Position numbers and translations under genes: made by a program
The notes under the pieces: model-generated
Told to the model about the DNA's origin: nothing
The model's database searches: none
Seen by the model: the letters and a program-made list of their open reading frames with translations, nothing else
In this document: one piece after another, positions 12,228 to 27,221 of the stretch
Numbering within the stretch: the first letter of the stretch is position 1
Layout: each line of letters opens with the position of its first letter
Assembly: GCA_015179045.1 (NCBI GenBank)
Contig: WHUZ01000013.1
Span: 868,001-932,000 of the forward strand
DNA length: 64,000 bases
Source of the DNA: Kalaharituber pfeilii
Lineage: Eukaryota > Ascomycota > Pezizomycetes > Pezizales > Pezizaceae
Direction of reading: 5' to 3'

Positions 12228-12235
12228 ACTACCTC
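12228..12235. repeat. Right target site duplication ACTACCTC of the hAT MITE
   Basis: Identical to 11605-11612 and directly abuts the element. Confidence 0.85.
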
Positions 12236-12375
12236 CAGACTATTTCTAGAGCCTTACTATTCCTTTTGAGGCTTCATATAAGACTCCGTACCGCGGCCAA
12301 TCGTGCTATGAACAGGATGCCCCATAACAAAGACTATGCAGGACGTCGGCGCCAAGCTCCTAGAGCGGCATTATT

Positions 12376-12485
12376 CGGTCGCAACCGAGTTCGCAACATT
12401 TAGTACCAGACCCTACTACGCTGGTGTTTTAAAAAAACATGCTGAGTCATCAGCAAACTGCGCTAGGAGGGCTGGTTTACGACAC
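12376..12485 (-). repeat. Right terminal inverted repeat
   Basis: Reverse complement matches 9319-9430 through GTAAACCAGCCC, GATGACTCAGC and AATGTTGCGA. The flanking TA at 12486-12487 matches that at 9317-9318. Confidence 0.85.
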
Positions 12486-12885
12486 TAGTTTTTCCCCACT
12501 GTAAGTGCGCGGCGGCAAAAAAAAAAAAGGAAAGAAAGGAAGGCAAAAGTAAAAAGAAAGTTCAATTGCCCTCCATTCAGATTTTCATCCCGCGAGCCCG
12601 CAAGGATTCAATTTCAGCCACCCTCGCCGATCGGGTTCTCTTTTCTTTATTCCTTTTTCTCTTGGTTTTTTTGTGCTTTTCTGACAGTCAGAAACTCAGT
12701 TTCGCTTTTACTTGTCTGCACTCCAACTCGACTAGTGGAAAAACGGTTGGTAGCCCCTGCTCACCTACGCCCACACTATATCAACGCCTTGTTCCCACTT
12801 TGACAACCCCTCACCACATTTCACAATTCTCTGACAGATTCTCTCACGACCAATTCAACAGCCACGCAAACAACTCTTTTTAAGT
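12486..12885. promoter_or_regulatory. Promoter and 5' leader region of the YAG7-like gene
   Basis: About 400 bp rich in T and C runs (12640-12690) and CA-type words before the ATG at 12886, typical of fungal leaders. No clear TATA box is visible. The TIR element ends only 400 bp upstream, so it may border the promoter. Confidence 0.4.
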
Positions 12886-14634
12886 ATGTCGACCCCACCA
12901 GCGGAAACCGTTGCTCAGAAAAAGAATTCTCGTCGAAGGGGCAAGAAATCCACCGATGGTGTTTCCACCCCGCTCGAGTCCAATCTCGCCAGTGAAGTGA
13001 CGGCTCCATTGAAGCTCCTCCCAGACCAAATTGAGCCCACCCAAGAAAACGCTGGTGAATCCAAAAGAGAAAACGAAGCTATTAAGGAGATTAACAAGTG
13101 AGTTTCTAAGCACTCACTTTTAGCCATTCAGTTTGCCTTCATAGGGTCTTCGCTGACGTACCATCTACCCAGGCGTGAGAAGAAGCTAAGGAAGAAAATT
13201 GTAATTACTTCAGTTCCTACTTCAGCGCACGATTTTCTCATTGTTGCAACTGTGTCCTAATTGACCTCATACACTAAATAAGTTCTTACTAACCATTGGG
13301 TTATTGTAGACCAATATTGAAGCATCTGAGGAAAAGATCAAGGATCTTCCTGAAGAAGAGAAACTCACAACCAAGCTTCTAAATGCCGATGAACGCAGAA
13401 AAATATCCGAGAAGCCAATTCACCAAGCTGTTGTCAAGGAGCAGAGGGAAATCTTGGAGATCCTCACTCGAAATGAAGCCGCAGAAGAGAAGCGTATCGC
13501 TGCAGAAAAGGCACAAATAATCGCAGAATATGAAGTGAAAGTGAAGGAAGCAAGAGAGGAAGGTCGGAAGGAGGCAGCAGCAGAGGCCGATGATAATCTT
13601 CGACTCCTACTGTCATTCCTGAGGACAGTAAGCATCAGAAGAAGCTTGATCGCGAACGGACAGCCTGTGGACCCTGCGGAGGAAAAGGCGTTCGAGGCTA
13701 CCCTTGTAATGGTTTACGATGCTGATGAGAAGGGTTTTGCGGCATGCCAGAAGTTGTTTTCCGGCCTGGATGAGCCAGTCAAAGAATCTGAATCTCCAGT
13801 CACATGTATATTTTCAGGTACCCTATCACTAGCTTTTCTACTGACATTGTATTGCTAGGGGCCCATATCAAGAACATTTGCAGCGAAAAAAAGCCCCAAT
13901 CAGCCCAACCAAGTGGGGAATCCGAGCCTGAGGCTGAGCCTGGGCTTGAGGCTGAGCCTGGGCTTGAGCCTGAACCTGAGCCTGAGATTACCCAGGATTT
14001 GTCCACTGAAGTACCAGAACAAACAGTTGAGGCAACAGGACAGGAATTATCCACTGAAGTTCAACCAGAACAAGATATCGTTGTGGAGAAGGATACTCCA
14101 GAGGAGCCTGAAAATATTACCATACCAATTGGCGAGACAGAAGCGGCACCACCAGCTGCTACAAGTACAGATGACGCAGTTGCCAATGAAGCAGCTGAAT
14201 ACCCTTCAGAGAGCACAGTAGAGCCTGCTTCTCAACAAATTACGGAAATTGAACTCGAAGTTCTCGCAGACAAGGCTGACAACGCTCAAGCCGAACCCAC
14301 TGAGGGTGCTGTGAAGACAGTCGAGGAGGCCCCAAAGACAAACGGGGAGAGTCGTCGCATGGAGAATGGTAGGGGGCGAGGCGGTCCTCGAGGAGGGCAT
14401 CGTGCACGTGGTGACTACCGTAGTGATTATCGTGGAGATGGTCATCGCCCTAGGGGCGACTACCGCGGTGGATTTCGTGGTGACCGGAGCGGATACGGTA
14501 GAGGCGGTGACCGAGGTGGATACAGGGGAAGAGGAGATGGAAGCTACACAGGAGGGCGAGGCTATAGAGGTAGGGGCAGCTTCGCACAAGGCCAGCAACA
14601 TCAACCACAACCTCAGGCTCAAGGCACCGCATAA
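12886..14634 (+). CDS. YAG7-like protein with coiled coil and RGG-box tail
   Basis: Exons 12886-13097, 13173-13200, 13310-13805, 13859-14634 give 503 residues. The N-terminus is Lys-rich. INKREKKLRKKI begins a coiled region; NADERRKI and the segment LRLLLSFLRTVSIRR ... EEKAFEATLVMVYD resemble the YAG7 dimerisation domain of yeast Yag7. The last intron was placed at 13806 so that the junction reads VTWAHIK, as in the family (VTYAQIK); a 5' site at 13818 gives a worse match. Then come an acidic stretch with a Glu-Ala-Glu-Pro-Gly-Leu repeat (13920-13990) and, from about 14365, a long RGG/RG tail (GRGRGGPRGG, YRGRGD) of a kind that binds RNA and is methylated on arginine. Yeast Yag7 is a ribosome-associated protein of unclear role. 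An RNA or ribosome-linked job is inference. Confidence 0.7.
13921..13986 (+). repeat. Coding tandem repeat GAGCCTGGGCTTGAGGCT
   Basis: Short direct repeats in exon 4 of the YAG7-like gene encode an EAEPGL/EPEPE run. The frame is kept, so length changes would be tolerated. Confidence 0.7.
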
Positions 14635-17600
14635 TGTACCCTGTGGCTGGATATACCATTTCCTACCTTGTTTATTGCTGAAATATGTACTAAATTCATT
14701 TCTGTCAGCAAGATTTGTGGTTTGCTTTCACTTAACTGGGTTCAACTCCTTTTGACATCCGGTTTCCTTGGTTTTTGATTCATCATTTATATTTCTCACT
14801 TTTTCTTTTGTTTTTTAAAAGCCGGTTTGGAGCATCATGATTACGCATACTAGCATCTCTTCTGGTATCAAAAATTCCATTCGATAATGTCTGCCTTTTA
14901 TTTCTCTTAGTGCGTAATGGGTTATTTTCGGCAGGTTGGGTGTTCCATGAAGCATTTGATGGTCGGTGGATTAGGAAGAACATGGAATTTATCGATGATA
15001 GCTGGATATAGGCCAAGCATATCAGAAACATTCACAGGGAGTAGGATTATGCAGAGTGCTTACTTGATGCTTTATTGTATCATGATTATTACTACTTAGA
15101 ACACTTTCACCCTTTTCAAGATTTGCTGGACCTCAAAGTGTGGCGAAAGTAAATTCTCGGCAACCAGGTTGGTTATTCGGACTGGATGGGGTGATCGAAT
15201 ATTCTTAAAAGTTGAAGGGTATGGTCTGGGTACGATATTAGAAAAGGTGATAATTTACAGTTGCAAGGATGTGTGAATCAAATTCATCGGTGCAGGATTG
15301 TCAGAACAAGAACAGTATTGCCAGTATTAGTTAATATTCGGGTGCAAGAGTACACCCCATTGAAAGTTTGTACGCCTAAATAGCGATTCAGATACGGAGA
15401 AGCTTGGCGAATCTCGTTTCTAATGTTTCTCGGACTGGCAGAAGTGTAAGATCGCTAGACATCTCTGCTTACAGAGTACAATAAGTACTTCATACTCCTT
15501 AGATTTGAATATGTATAATATGAGTTTCAAAATCCTGTTGGCCAATTAATAGCATATTCAGCGGGTGCAGGGCACATAGTCTCGTGAACCAGACATTTTA
15601 GGTAATATGGTCATGACCAGAGACGTATATAGTAGAGAGATATTAGGTATGAGAGCAGGGCAAAGGTATGGAAAAGTGAGACTATATTGGAGCTTAGCCT
15701 TCTTTATTGGACTAATCTACTTTAGTAGGAAAGTCGTTTGCGATCTGGCGCCCGTTTATCCTCTAATCTTTGTACACTCCGTGACTTGCTCTCTTATCAT
15801 TGCCATTGTGGAGGCGAGAGGAAAAGGTAGCCATTGTAGCAGAACCAACAGCAATCCTTGTTGCACATCCGTATGAAAAGAGATCATGACCCGAGATCTC
15901 AATTAGATTAAATCAGACGGGCAGCTGCGTCAATTGCTGATCCCGCGCTGCATACCGTTGGGCCCGTTCCCTGAACCTCGTTTCGTCCTAGTGTCGTCTT
16001 CCACGTTTCGTCTAGTGATACCAGGAAATCTTGTCTGAGTAAATACAAAACCTCCTTTTGAACACCCAGCATTCATAAACAAAACAAATTAAACAAATTG
16101 GGTGCCACGAGGCTGTGATTACAACTCAATTAATCCAACTTCCTAACGAATTTATATAAAACCAGCAGAAGCTTGTTGCTCGCTTCCCAATCCAAATCAC
16201 GAATATGAGCCCTCGTTGCCGCGAAAGTTGGAATAATTGCGACACACTAGCACCAGTGCAAGCAATGGCATCTTTTCATTCATGGTCTTTAGAATTAAAC
16301 ATTCGGGTAAAGCTGTTCTGACTTTCTACATATCAACACTGAATTTCATTGGCTAAAGAGATAACAATCCACTAAGCTTAGAGATAGTCCTAATTGCGCA
16401 AGAATTAAGGGCACATAAGCCACAGAACAGGCAATTACATCCAAAACGGGTAGCCAAGCTTTTTGCTGATCCATGGTTCGTTAAGCGTGCCTGGGTGATA
16501 CCCTCCCAGCCAGTGCTTCCCCGCTGTATGTCTTAGCGTGCGATACTGAGGTCTCACAGGCGATGCTTGGCACGGGCGGGCCGGCTCGCCAAGGCCTGTG
16601 CTGGGTTCTACCAAGCGCAAGGTACTGCATGTCCCGCCCAGTGGCGTTGAGCTGGCGGCCTCGACTGACCTTGAGGCCGGGAGGACGGCGATGGCGACAC
16701 GCGCCTCCTGCTGAGGCACAACGGGTGAGAGAGGAGCAGAGGCAGTGCCGCGGGCGGCCCGCAGCTCAGCTCCCGGCTCCCCTGATTGCGTCGCATACGG
16801 CGTGTACAGACTGCACTGAGGAGCGCTGCGAGCTTCCGCTGCGCTTGCTGCGCTTGAGCCTGCCCTGCCGCTCTCGTCGCAGCGCCTAGATCACGGCCAT
16901 TGCGACGGACGGAGTATGTAGCACGTCGAGCGTGCCCACGCCGGACCAGGCCATTCCCATCCGCGGCCGGAGTCGCATCGTTCGACACCTGCACCACCAG
17001 TCTCTGGTTCACCAACCGCACCCCCCCCCCCACAACTAGCATCTCCAGGCCATTAGCAGTAAGCTGCCCACTTACTCATTCACCCGCTGCGCTGTAGCTT
17101 CACCCTCTCTCCCTATCTCGTCCGATCTCGCAGCAGCCCGCTCAAGCAACTCGTTCTCCCATCCTTCCCCACGCCCGCCCGCCCCGCCATTTTTGAGGGG
17201 TGCAGCACGCAGAGCAGCCTCTTGCACAATCTGACTGGGGTACAGCGGCCCCAGAGAGTCTCGTTTTCGGATCTGGAACAAAGTACCATAGCAATACCGA
17301 AACCGTGTGAACTGCAACCAAAGTCCCCGCCACCGCTATTGTCACTCACCATTTTACGGTTTGGGACGAATTCAGGGAAAAAAGCAAAAATAGAAGCGAA
17401 AAAATAAAAAATAAAAAAAATAAAAATAAAGAAGAAGCTCTCCATTCTCTGTACCATTGCAGAAGCTTTCTCAATCGAAACATCGGGCTTGTGGCCTCTC
17501 GAAATCCATCGCCCAACTACTTCAGCATTTTGCGTAACCCCCAAAGCACTTCCCCAAATTGCAATCTACGAACACCAGACCGCTTCCGCATCACTTAAAC

Positions 17601-17638
17601 GCCTGTTGCTGGCACGAAATTCAGTAACATCGGTAAAT
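14635..17638. other. Intergenic: YAG7-like 3' flank, GC-rich island, KDM4 promoter
   Basis: A 3 kb stretch without a convincing gene. 14635-16430 is AT-rich, with short frames only (the longest, 15607-15876 on +, has no recognisable features). 16530-17220 is a sharply GC-rich block with many CG dinucleotides and low-complexity frames on both strands. 17398-17440 is an A-rich AAAAT-type tract, followed by the KDM4 leader. An in-frame ATG at 17489 upstream of the chosen KDM4 start could extend the protein by 50 residues. Confidence 0.5.
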
Positions 17639-21784
<4,146 letters not shown>

Positions 21785-23190
21785 GCCTCATAGCTGCATA
21801 CCCATTCATCGTGTACAGTATGCTGAAATTACCTTCATACACCTTCCTGCCTTCTACCATCTTATCCTTTTCTGCTTATTTTCTCTTTTCTTTCGAAATC
21901 GGGCATTCTGCTATTCTTCGCTCTCATTTCATTTGGTTCTTGTATTGTTTCTACATTTCTTCATTACTGTGTTTATCCGGAGCAATTATGGGGTTCTGGG
22001 TCGATTTTTGTGTTTTGTTTGATCATTTAATTGGTTGATGCCTCCGTTGCGGAAACACAGAGAATGTGATGTGATGGATGTTATGGGTTTAAATAAAGTA
22101 CTTTTTCAAATTCTTTATGTGGAGATTGTCTTCTAACGAGTTTCCCGACCTGTGGTGCTTTGATGCTTTAATGCTTTGGCGCATTGTTACAGCAACGGTG
22201 GAGGACATTCCGGTGAAGTGAGCGGTGGTTAATACTTCATTTCCTTCATGTATTGTGCTTCACTGTTTTTTATCGTCTGGAACGTTATGTTACATTACGG
22301 CAACGGTACTCTCGCAGCACTACCCCTCTACACCGCCACCGTGCATGTCCGCTACGATCTTATGTAGGTTTGTATGCATGTATGTATGCAATCTTTAGTT
22401 TCTCCTGTTATATGGGTGGACATGCATGCAGGGAAATATGCATTTTGGGAGCCGAGATGAGGGTAAGAGTGGATGGGTTCGGGAATAGTTGCGGTTTTCT
22501 CTGGAAATTGGCTATGGCAATGGGTGGCAATTTCGTTTCGTTTGCTTTTGTTTTGTCCCATTAAACATGTATTTATGGCAGTTTGTAGGCATGTAATTAG
22601 CTGAAGGTTTTGAGTAGGCCCTTTTTCAGTAGCTGGCTATGTAACAATTTGGTGAGAAAACTTCAAGGCAGTCTGACTAGGCATAATGATAATATTGTGT
22701 AAAGAGTGGAGAAAACTATTGGACTTGTGAATGTTCCCGGTAGTTGTTGATAAGAACGAGAATTCTAAGAACGAGACGCAAAAATTAGTAGACTAGCTAC
22801 ACTTGAGTCGACAACTTTGGAACTACCAATGCGGAAATTTCATAACATGTAACACATAACTCTTGAACCTTCTGCTTAAAGAAGTAAATGTTCTCTGAGT
22901 GCTTACCTGAAATAGAAAGGAAATCCCTGACATAGTTCGGGACTGGCAGCTGAAATTTCTGCTTTACGGAAAGTACGCGTTTAAAACTTTACCAACGATA
23001 AAGCAAATTTTTTCGGTTCTAGTGCCGCATTTGAATAATCACCTTGAGCCCAATAAAAGTCCTTTGAATTATATCGATAGGAAAGAAACAGAAAAGCCAT
23101 CATTTTTCGCAAATACATACATGGAATGTTCTCGTTCTTGCAACTACTATACGTCATAGATTATAAATTAGGCACATGATCCTAAAACGC

Positions 23191-23267
23191 GTATGTACTT
23201 GGGTCCTCGGGCCGAAGGGGACCCAACAGACCAGTCCGATCACAAGGTATGACCCAAGGATACATAC
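23191..23267. repeat. 77-bp imperfect palindrome
   Basis: GTATGTACTTGGGTC (23191-23205) pairs with GACCCAAGGATACATAC (23251-23267), with a 2-nt bulge. Nested inside, GGGTCC (23201) can pair with GGACCC (23219). It could be a miniature TIR element or a structured RNA; neither is shown. Confidence 0.5.
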
Positions 23268-23686
23268 GATTTATTACAAACGAAAAGTGATTATGAGCCT
23301 TCGCATAATGCCAGAAATGCCAGTACATGCTTTTCAACGGAAAAACTGTTCATGTTATACTGCTCGAGATGTTTGGTTGCCAAGGCTACTGACATATGTA
23401 AAGTACATGCCCCTTTCCACGTGCACCGATGGCTCCGTGGGCAAAAATTTCGTATACAGTAGGTGGTTAGATTTTCATTTCATACCAGACTCTCCAACCA
23501 GACTAACCTACCACTACACATCCCAGAGCCTATGATACATACATTCATTAGCTAAGCTTACCGATAGCCTCCAAGGTCCTAGGTAAACCAAACGCACATC
23601 TACGTGCAATGTGATGACCCAAAATGACATCCCCATACGACGGTAAGGCTGCCTCAATTCCCACGGATCAAGATAAGATGTGTGAA

Positions 23687-23716
23687 TTTTTTTTTTTTTT
23701 TTTTTTTGGGGGGGGC
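23687..23716. repeat. Homopolymer tract, T run followed by G run
   Basis: About 24 T followed by 8 G. Such tracts are prone to assembly length errors. Confidence 0.8.
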
Positions 23717-24545
23717 ATAGAATGGTTATAGCTCACGGTTGGGGATTGGGTTACAGCAGCATTGTGTACAGGTAGCTAAGCTAACGTTTCAAAAAGCTAC
23801 AGGTGAACAGTAGTATGATAACAGGGCATCCGTTCGTCTAATATACTTTAGTATTCTCTCAAGTTCAAATTACTAAGAAAACTCTCTGTTGTTATCCCAG
23901 TTTACAATAACAATGTATTCAACCATTTTGCCCCCTGTCGCATCTCATTCCACTTTATCCCTGTACCTGTCTCAACACGCAACTCATACTGCTTTCAATA
24001 CGGTCTCTGATCTTGTGCAATATCACTCACTACATACCTCTACAATCCTCAGCAAATCTCAATTTACCAATTTCCCAGTACGAAAAGAATCACATTAACG
24101 TCGTCTTGAAAGGGCAAACCGGTAGTCGAATGAGCAAATGCCCAAACTCCAGCTTGGACATGATCATAAACCAGTGGGTAGTAAATGCAGTCGAAGGTGT
24201 ACACATAAAACTAAAGAGAGAGTGAGAGGGCATAAACAGTACGGGTAAGAGCCGGAAGGGGATAGAACCAACAACAAATACCACACCACAAAGGCCAAGG
24301 AGGATGAGGAGTAAGGACGACCAAGAGATAAGTGAGAGTACAAGTATCAGATAGGCGAAACAGAGTTACACACAAGGGACTTATAAAAGGGGGCTTTAAC
24401 AACACCGCATTAATGAAGCCGACCACGGACAATGGTAAGACAATGGACATAAACTCCCACACGAGAACCATTCACATCACAGCCTCTATCTCAATAATCA
24501 TCCCCCCGCTTTCAAAGCTTGCACTTCTCACTTATAAACCCTCAC

Positions 24546-25776
24546 TTAACAGCATCCTCCAGATGATTGTTGAACACCCTGCCCACTTCCGACTTGAATT
24601 GCCGGTTTGTTGTTGACGGCTGGTGTTCCCATTCGCTCCTATAAGGCTGTCAGTACGCTTGCTTGCAAAAATGTAGTTGTAGAACAGGTCCGTGCCTTAA
24701 TCTGTCTAGCCATAGTCAAGAATGCCTGCTCGACATTGTTGGAATTCTTCGCTGATGTCTCGATATAGGGAATACCAAGGCTATCGGCAAGTTCCTGAAA
24801 GACCAAAATGTTAGATAATATTCTATAATTTATTGCACGTTACGGCTATCTTACCTTTGCCTCGGTGTATTCCACCTGCTTCTTGTCGCTCATATCGCAT
24901 TTGTTACCCACAAGAAGCTTATTTACACCCTCGGTAGCATAACGATCGATCTCTTGTAGCCATTGCTTTACGTTGTTGAAGGAATCTGGATACATATTAG
25001 CGATCAGTGTCTCTAAAATCGTACAAGATACTAACCCCTATCTGTTAAATCGAAGACCACACAAATTCCATGGGCCCCTAATATTGTAACCGTCAGTGTG
25101 TCCCCAGCTGAAGGCAATTAGCGTCATATGCAGGGAGAAATACCTCTGTAGTATGAGGATGTGATAGTTCGGAATCTTTCTTGACCAGCAGTATCCCACT
25201 TAATAATAAAAAAAAAAAGATGTCAGTGTGCCTGCTCTACAGTAGCATTATTTCGTCTTTGGTTGATTGCAACGGCGAAAGTGGACATACGATCTGAAGC
25301 TTTACGGTCTTTGCGTCAAGTTCAATAGTACGAATTTTCTACTTTCACAATCTTGTAATTAGTTTTCTACCCAATCGCGGAACCATTCAATCTATGTTGG
25401 TACTGACAAAATCAACACCGATGGTGGAAATGTAAGATTCTGTGTAAGTGTCGTCGGCAAATCGTAATAACAGGCAAGACTTTCCGACACCTGAGTCTCC
25501 AATGAGAAGGAGCTTGAAAAGGTAGTCGTATCTATTCAAGACCGTCAAAGCATGGTGTTAGTTGGTTTTCATCCTTAGCAGAGGCTGCGAGCGGATAGCT
25601 AGCTAGCTCTTCATTGAAAGGAGGTGATGGGATTTGCTCTATGTGGACATGATGCCATCCTGTTAGCCCTTCATTTACTTTGTCTAGTACCTATCACTGA
25701 CGGCATCAAGGGGCCAACTCGAAAGATAATAGTATTTGCTAAGTTGACAGTTGGTGACGTACCACTCAGGATTCAT
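24546..25776 (-). CDS. YPT1: Rab1-family small GTPase Ypt1
   Basis: Eight coding exons on the minus strand: 25766-25776, 25408-25531, 25291-25338, 25144-25198, 25036-25077, 24855-24985, 24696-24794, 24546-24638; 603 nt, 200 residues. The protein starts [22 protein letters not shown] (P-loop) and has STIGVDFKIRT (switch I), [11 protein letters not shown] (switch II), NKCDMSD, ETSAKN and the prenylation end GGCC. Ypt1/Rab1 controls ER-to-Golgi vesicle tethering and autophagy. The first coding exon is 11 nt. Its donor must be GTGGTA, since splicing at the nearby GTACGT creates a stop. The last intron (24639-24695) begins GC: only AAG|GCACGG...TATAG|GAG joins QIK to ERMG. The intron after VDF has a GTCAGT donor. 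Gene identity is very sure; the tiny first exon and the GC donor rest on phase and homology. Confidence 0.95.
24639..24695 (-). other. Non-canonical GC-AG intron in YPT1
   Basis: Phase-0 intron between ...ARQIK and ERMGTPAV. The donor reads AAG|GCACGG and the acceptor CTTATAG. No GT donor keeps the conserved protein. Confidence 0.75.
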
Positions 25777-27221
25777 GATGAAATAAGTGCTTTCCGAGGG
25801 AATGTGCTGGAGAAACTTTGTTTGTGTGTGTAAGGAGTGTGCGTGGGAGCTGCGACAAAGAATTATCAGCCTCTGTTGCCTGTCCACGGGAAGGGTACCG
25901 AAGTGTAGAGGGAGCTCATCGGAACCCTAAGAGAGGGGGATAATACTTATAGGCTAGTGAGGCCGATGCGAGGTGGAGCTCTACGCAGAAGACGCTGTTC
26001 AGAGCTGGGGGTGTGCGAGTGGTGAAGAACGTTGTAGTAGTATGCTAATTGTTTAACGTTGAGATGGTACGGGCAGAGGATAGTAGGCTGGTAGCAGTGG
26101 TGGTTGAGGAGGGTTAGCTAAGAGGAGTGGACACCAAGCGAAACTACGCTGCTTCTTGTGTGAAAGCGGCGGTCAGCAGTCAGCACAAGCCATTAAGTAA
26201 GTTGGCGGAGCGTGAGTGCCGCACAGGTACTCGGAATACTAGGAACACTACCGGCGCCCTCATTTGCATCCCTCATTTGCATCCCTTGAATATCTACTTG
26301 CCTTAGCCTCTTACATTGTCCCTTGATCCAGACAGGTGCTGTCCTTAGCCCTCACCCTGCCTCGCATACAGAAGAAACGGCTTTCACGCTCCTGCTAAAA
26401 TCAGCTGCGCTGGGGCACACTGGCGACCGCTGACTAATTCTGGGTACGAGACTAGCACACTGGCCTGTGCAAAGTGCCGGTCAGACGAACGAGGCACAGA
26501 AGGGCGATAGTGCTGCTAAGCCACAAGGGCAACAGGTAGTGGATCCCGGATAGATAAACTGGAGCCCTGGCAGGTGTGTGGTGCAGCGCATGCGATGTGT
26601 GCTGTGGGAGGATGTGCCCAGATCAAACGTGCCAAATGAGAAAGATTCCAAAGCCAATAACTTGTTTTGTATACTATGGAGTGCGCATGGCATAGGTGAT
26701 ATGACCACCTCACAAAAAATTACAATGGGAACACTTGTTTACCACTGCACCGTACATCAATGCAGCTACCTATATGCAAGTATCATGGTTATATGATGCC
26801 TTATGCATCATAGGCACTCTGTGTACCGTGACATGACTGCTAACTTGCGACTACAAGACTTATACCAAAAACCATGACCATCATATCAGGGGCCACAGGC
26901 TTTAGGCCATCACAACTTTATCCTGTAGGGTTAAAGGCTATCGTGCCCACGTGACAATCACGCCCACTGCGATTTGCACAGTCAAGTATTGACTACTAAA
27001 ATGCAAGCTCCCAAATATTCAAGACGACTTCAACTCGCCAATTTATTGGGTAGTTAAAAGCTGCTCTATTTTGGTTCTTCTTTTCGTTGCAGGGTGCTTC
27101 AGAGGTATAGTAGGTACTAGGTTCTAGCTTACAATCGCCCTCATGCTGTGCACCTACCCCAAATGATTTCGTAGAAAAAAATATATGCAATCGTTTTTCT
27201 CTCAAATTTCGCAATCTTTCC
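25777..27221. other. Intergenic: YPT1 promoter and aminopeptidase 3' flank
   Basis: About 1.4 kb. Near 26256-26284 a 14-bp unit CTCATTTGCATCCC is present twice in tandem. No gene could be supported; frames on both strands are short and lack recognisable motifs. Confidence 0.5.

Larger units (their letters stand above)
9319..12485. mobile_element. 3.2 kb DNA transposon with about 110-bp terminal inverted repeats
   Basis: The sequence 9319-9430 (GTCTCGTAAACCAGCCC...) recurs reverse-complemented at 12376-12485 (GTGTCGTAAACCAGCCC...), close to 90% identical, with the shared core TTTGCTGATGACTCAGC and TAAATGTTGCGA. Outside both repeats is TA (9317-9318 and 12486-12487), set in CTAG on both sides. 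A TA duplication is typical of Tc1/mariner-pogo elements; a CTAG duplication is the alternative. The interior has no intact transposase. It has a frameshifted minus-strand coding remnant (about 9875-10460), minisatellites (11159-11236, 11461-11522) and an inserted hAT-type MITE (11613-12227). It is probably non-autonomous or decayed. Superfamily assignment is inference. Confidence 0.8.
21785..24545. other. Intergenic between convergent KDM4 and YPT1
   Basis: About 2.8 kb between two 3' ends. It holds T-rich 3' UTR sequence after KDM4 (21860-22030), a small inverted-repeat hairpin (23191-23267) and a T24G8 homopolymer tract (about 23687-23716). No gene could be supported; open frames are short and compositionally odd. 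Confidence 0.5.

Noticed and set aside
13806..13858. YAG7-like gene ending at the stop at 13858 without the RGG tail
   Set aside because: An in-phase intron with GT and TAG ends restores the family motif VTWAHIK and continues into a long open frame.
16608..17042. 144-residue minus-strand frame in the GC island
   Set aside because: Compositional frame with no homology pattern; opposite frames are equally open.
23160..23540. 119-residue frame overlapping the 77-bp hairpin
   Set aside because: It runs through the palindrome, has no recognisable motif and no supporting splice or start context.
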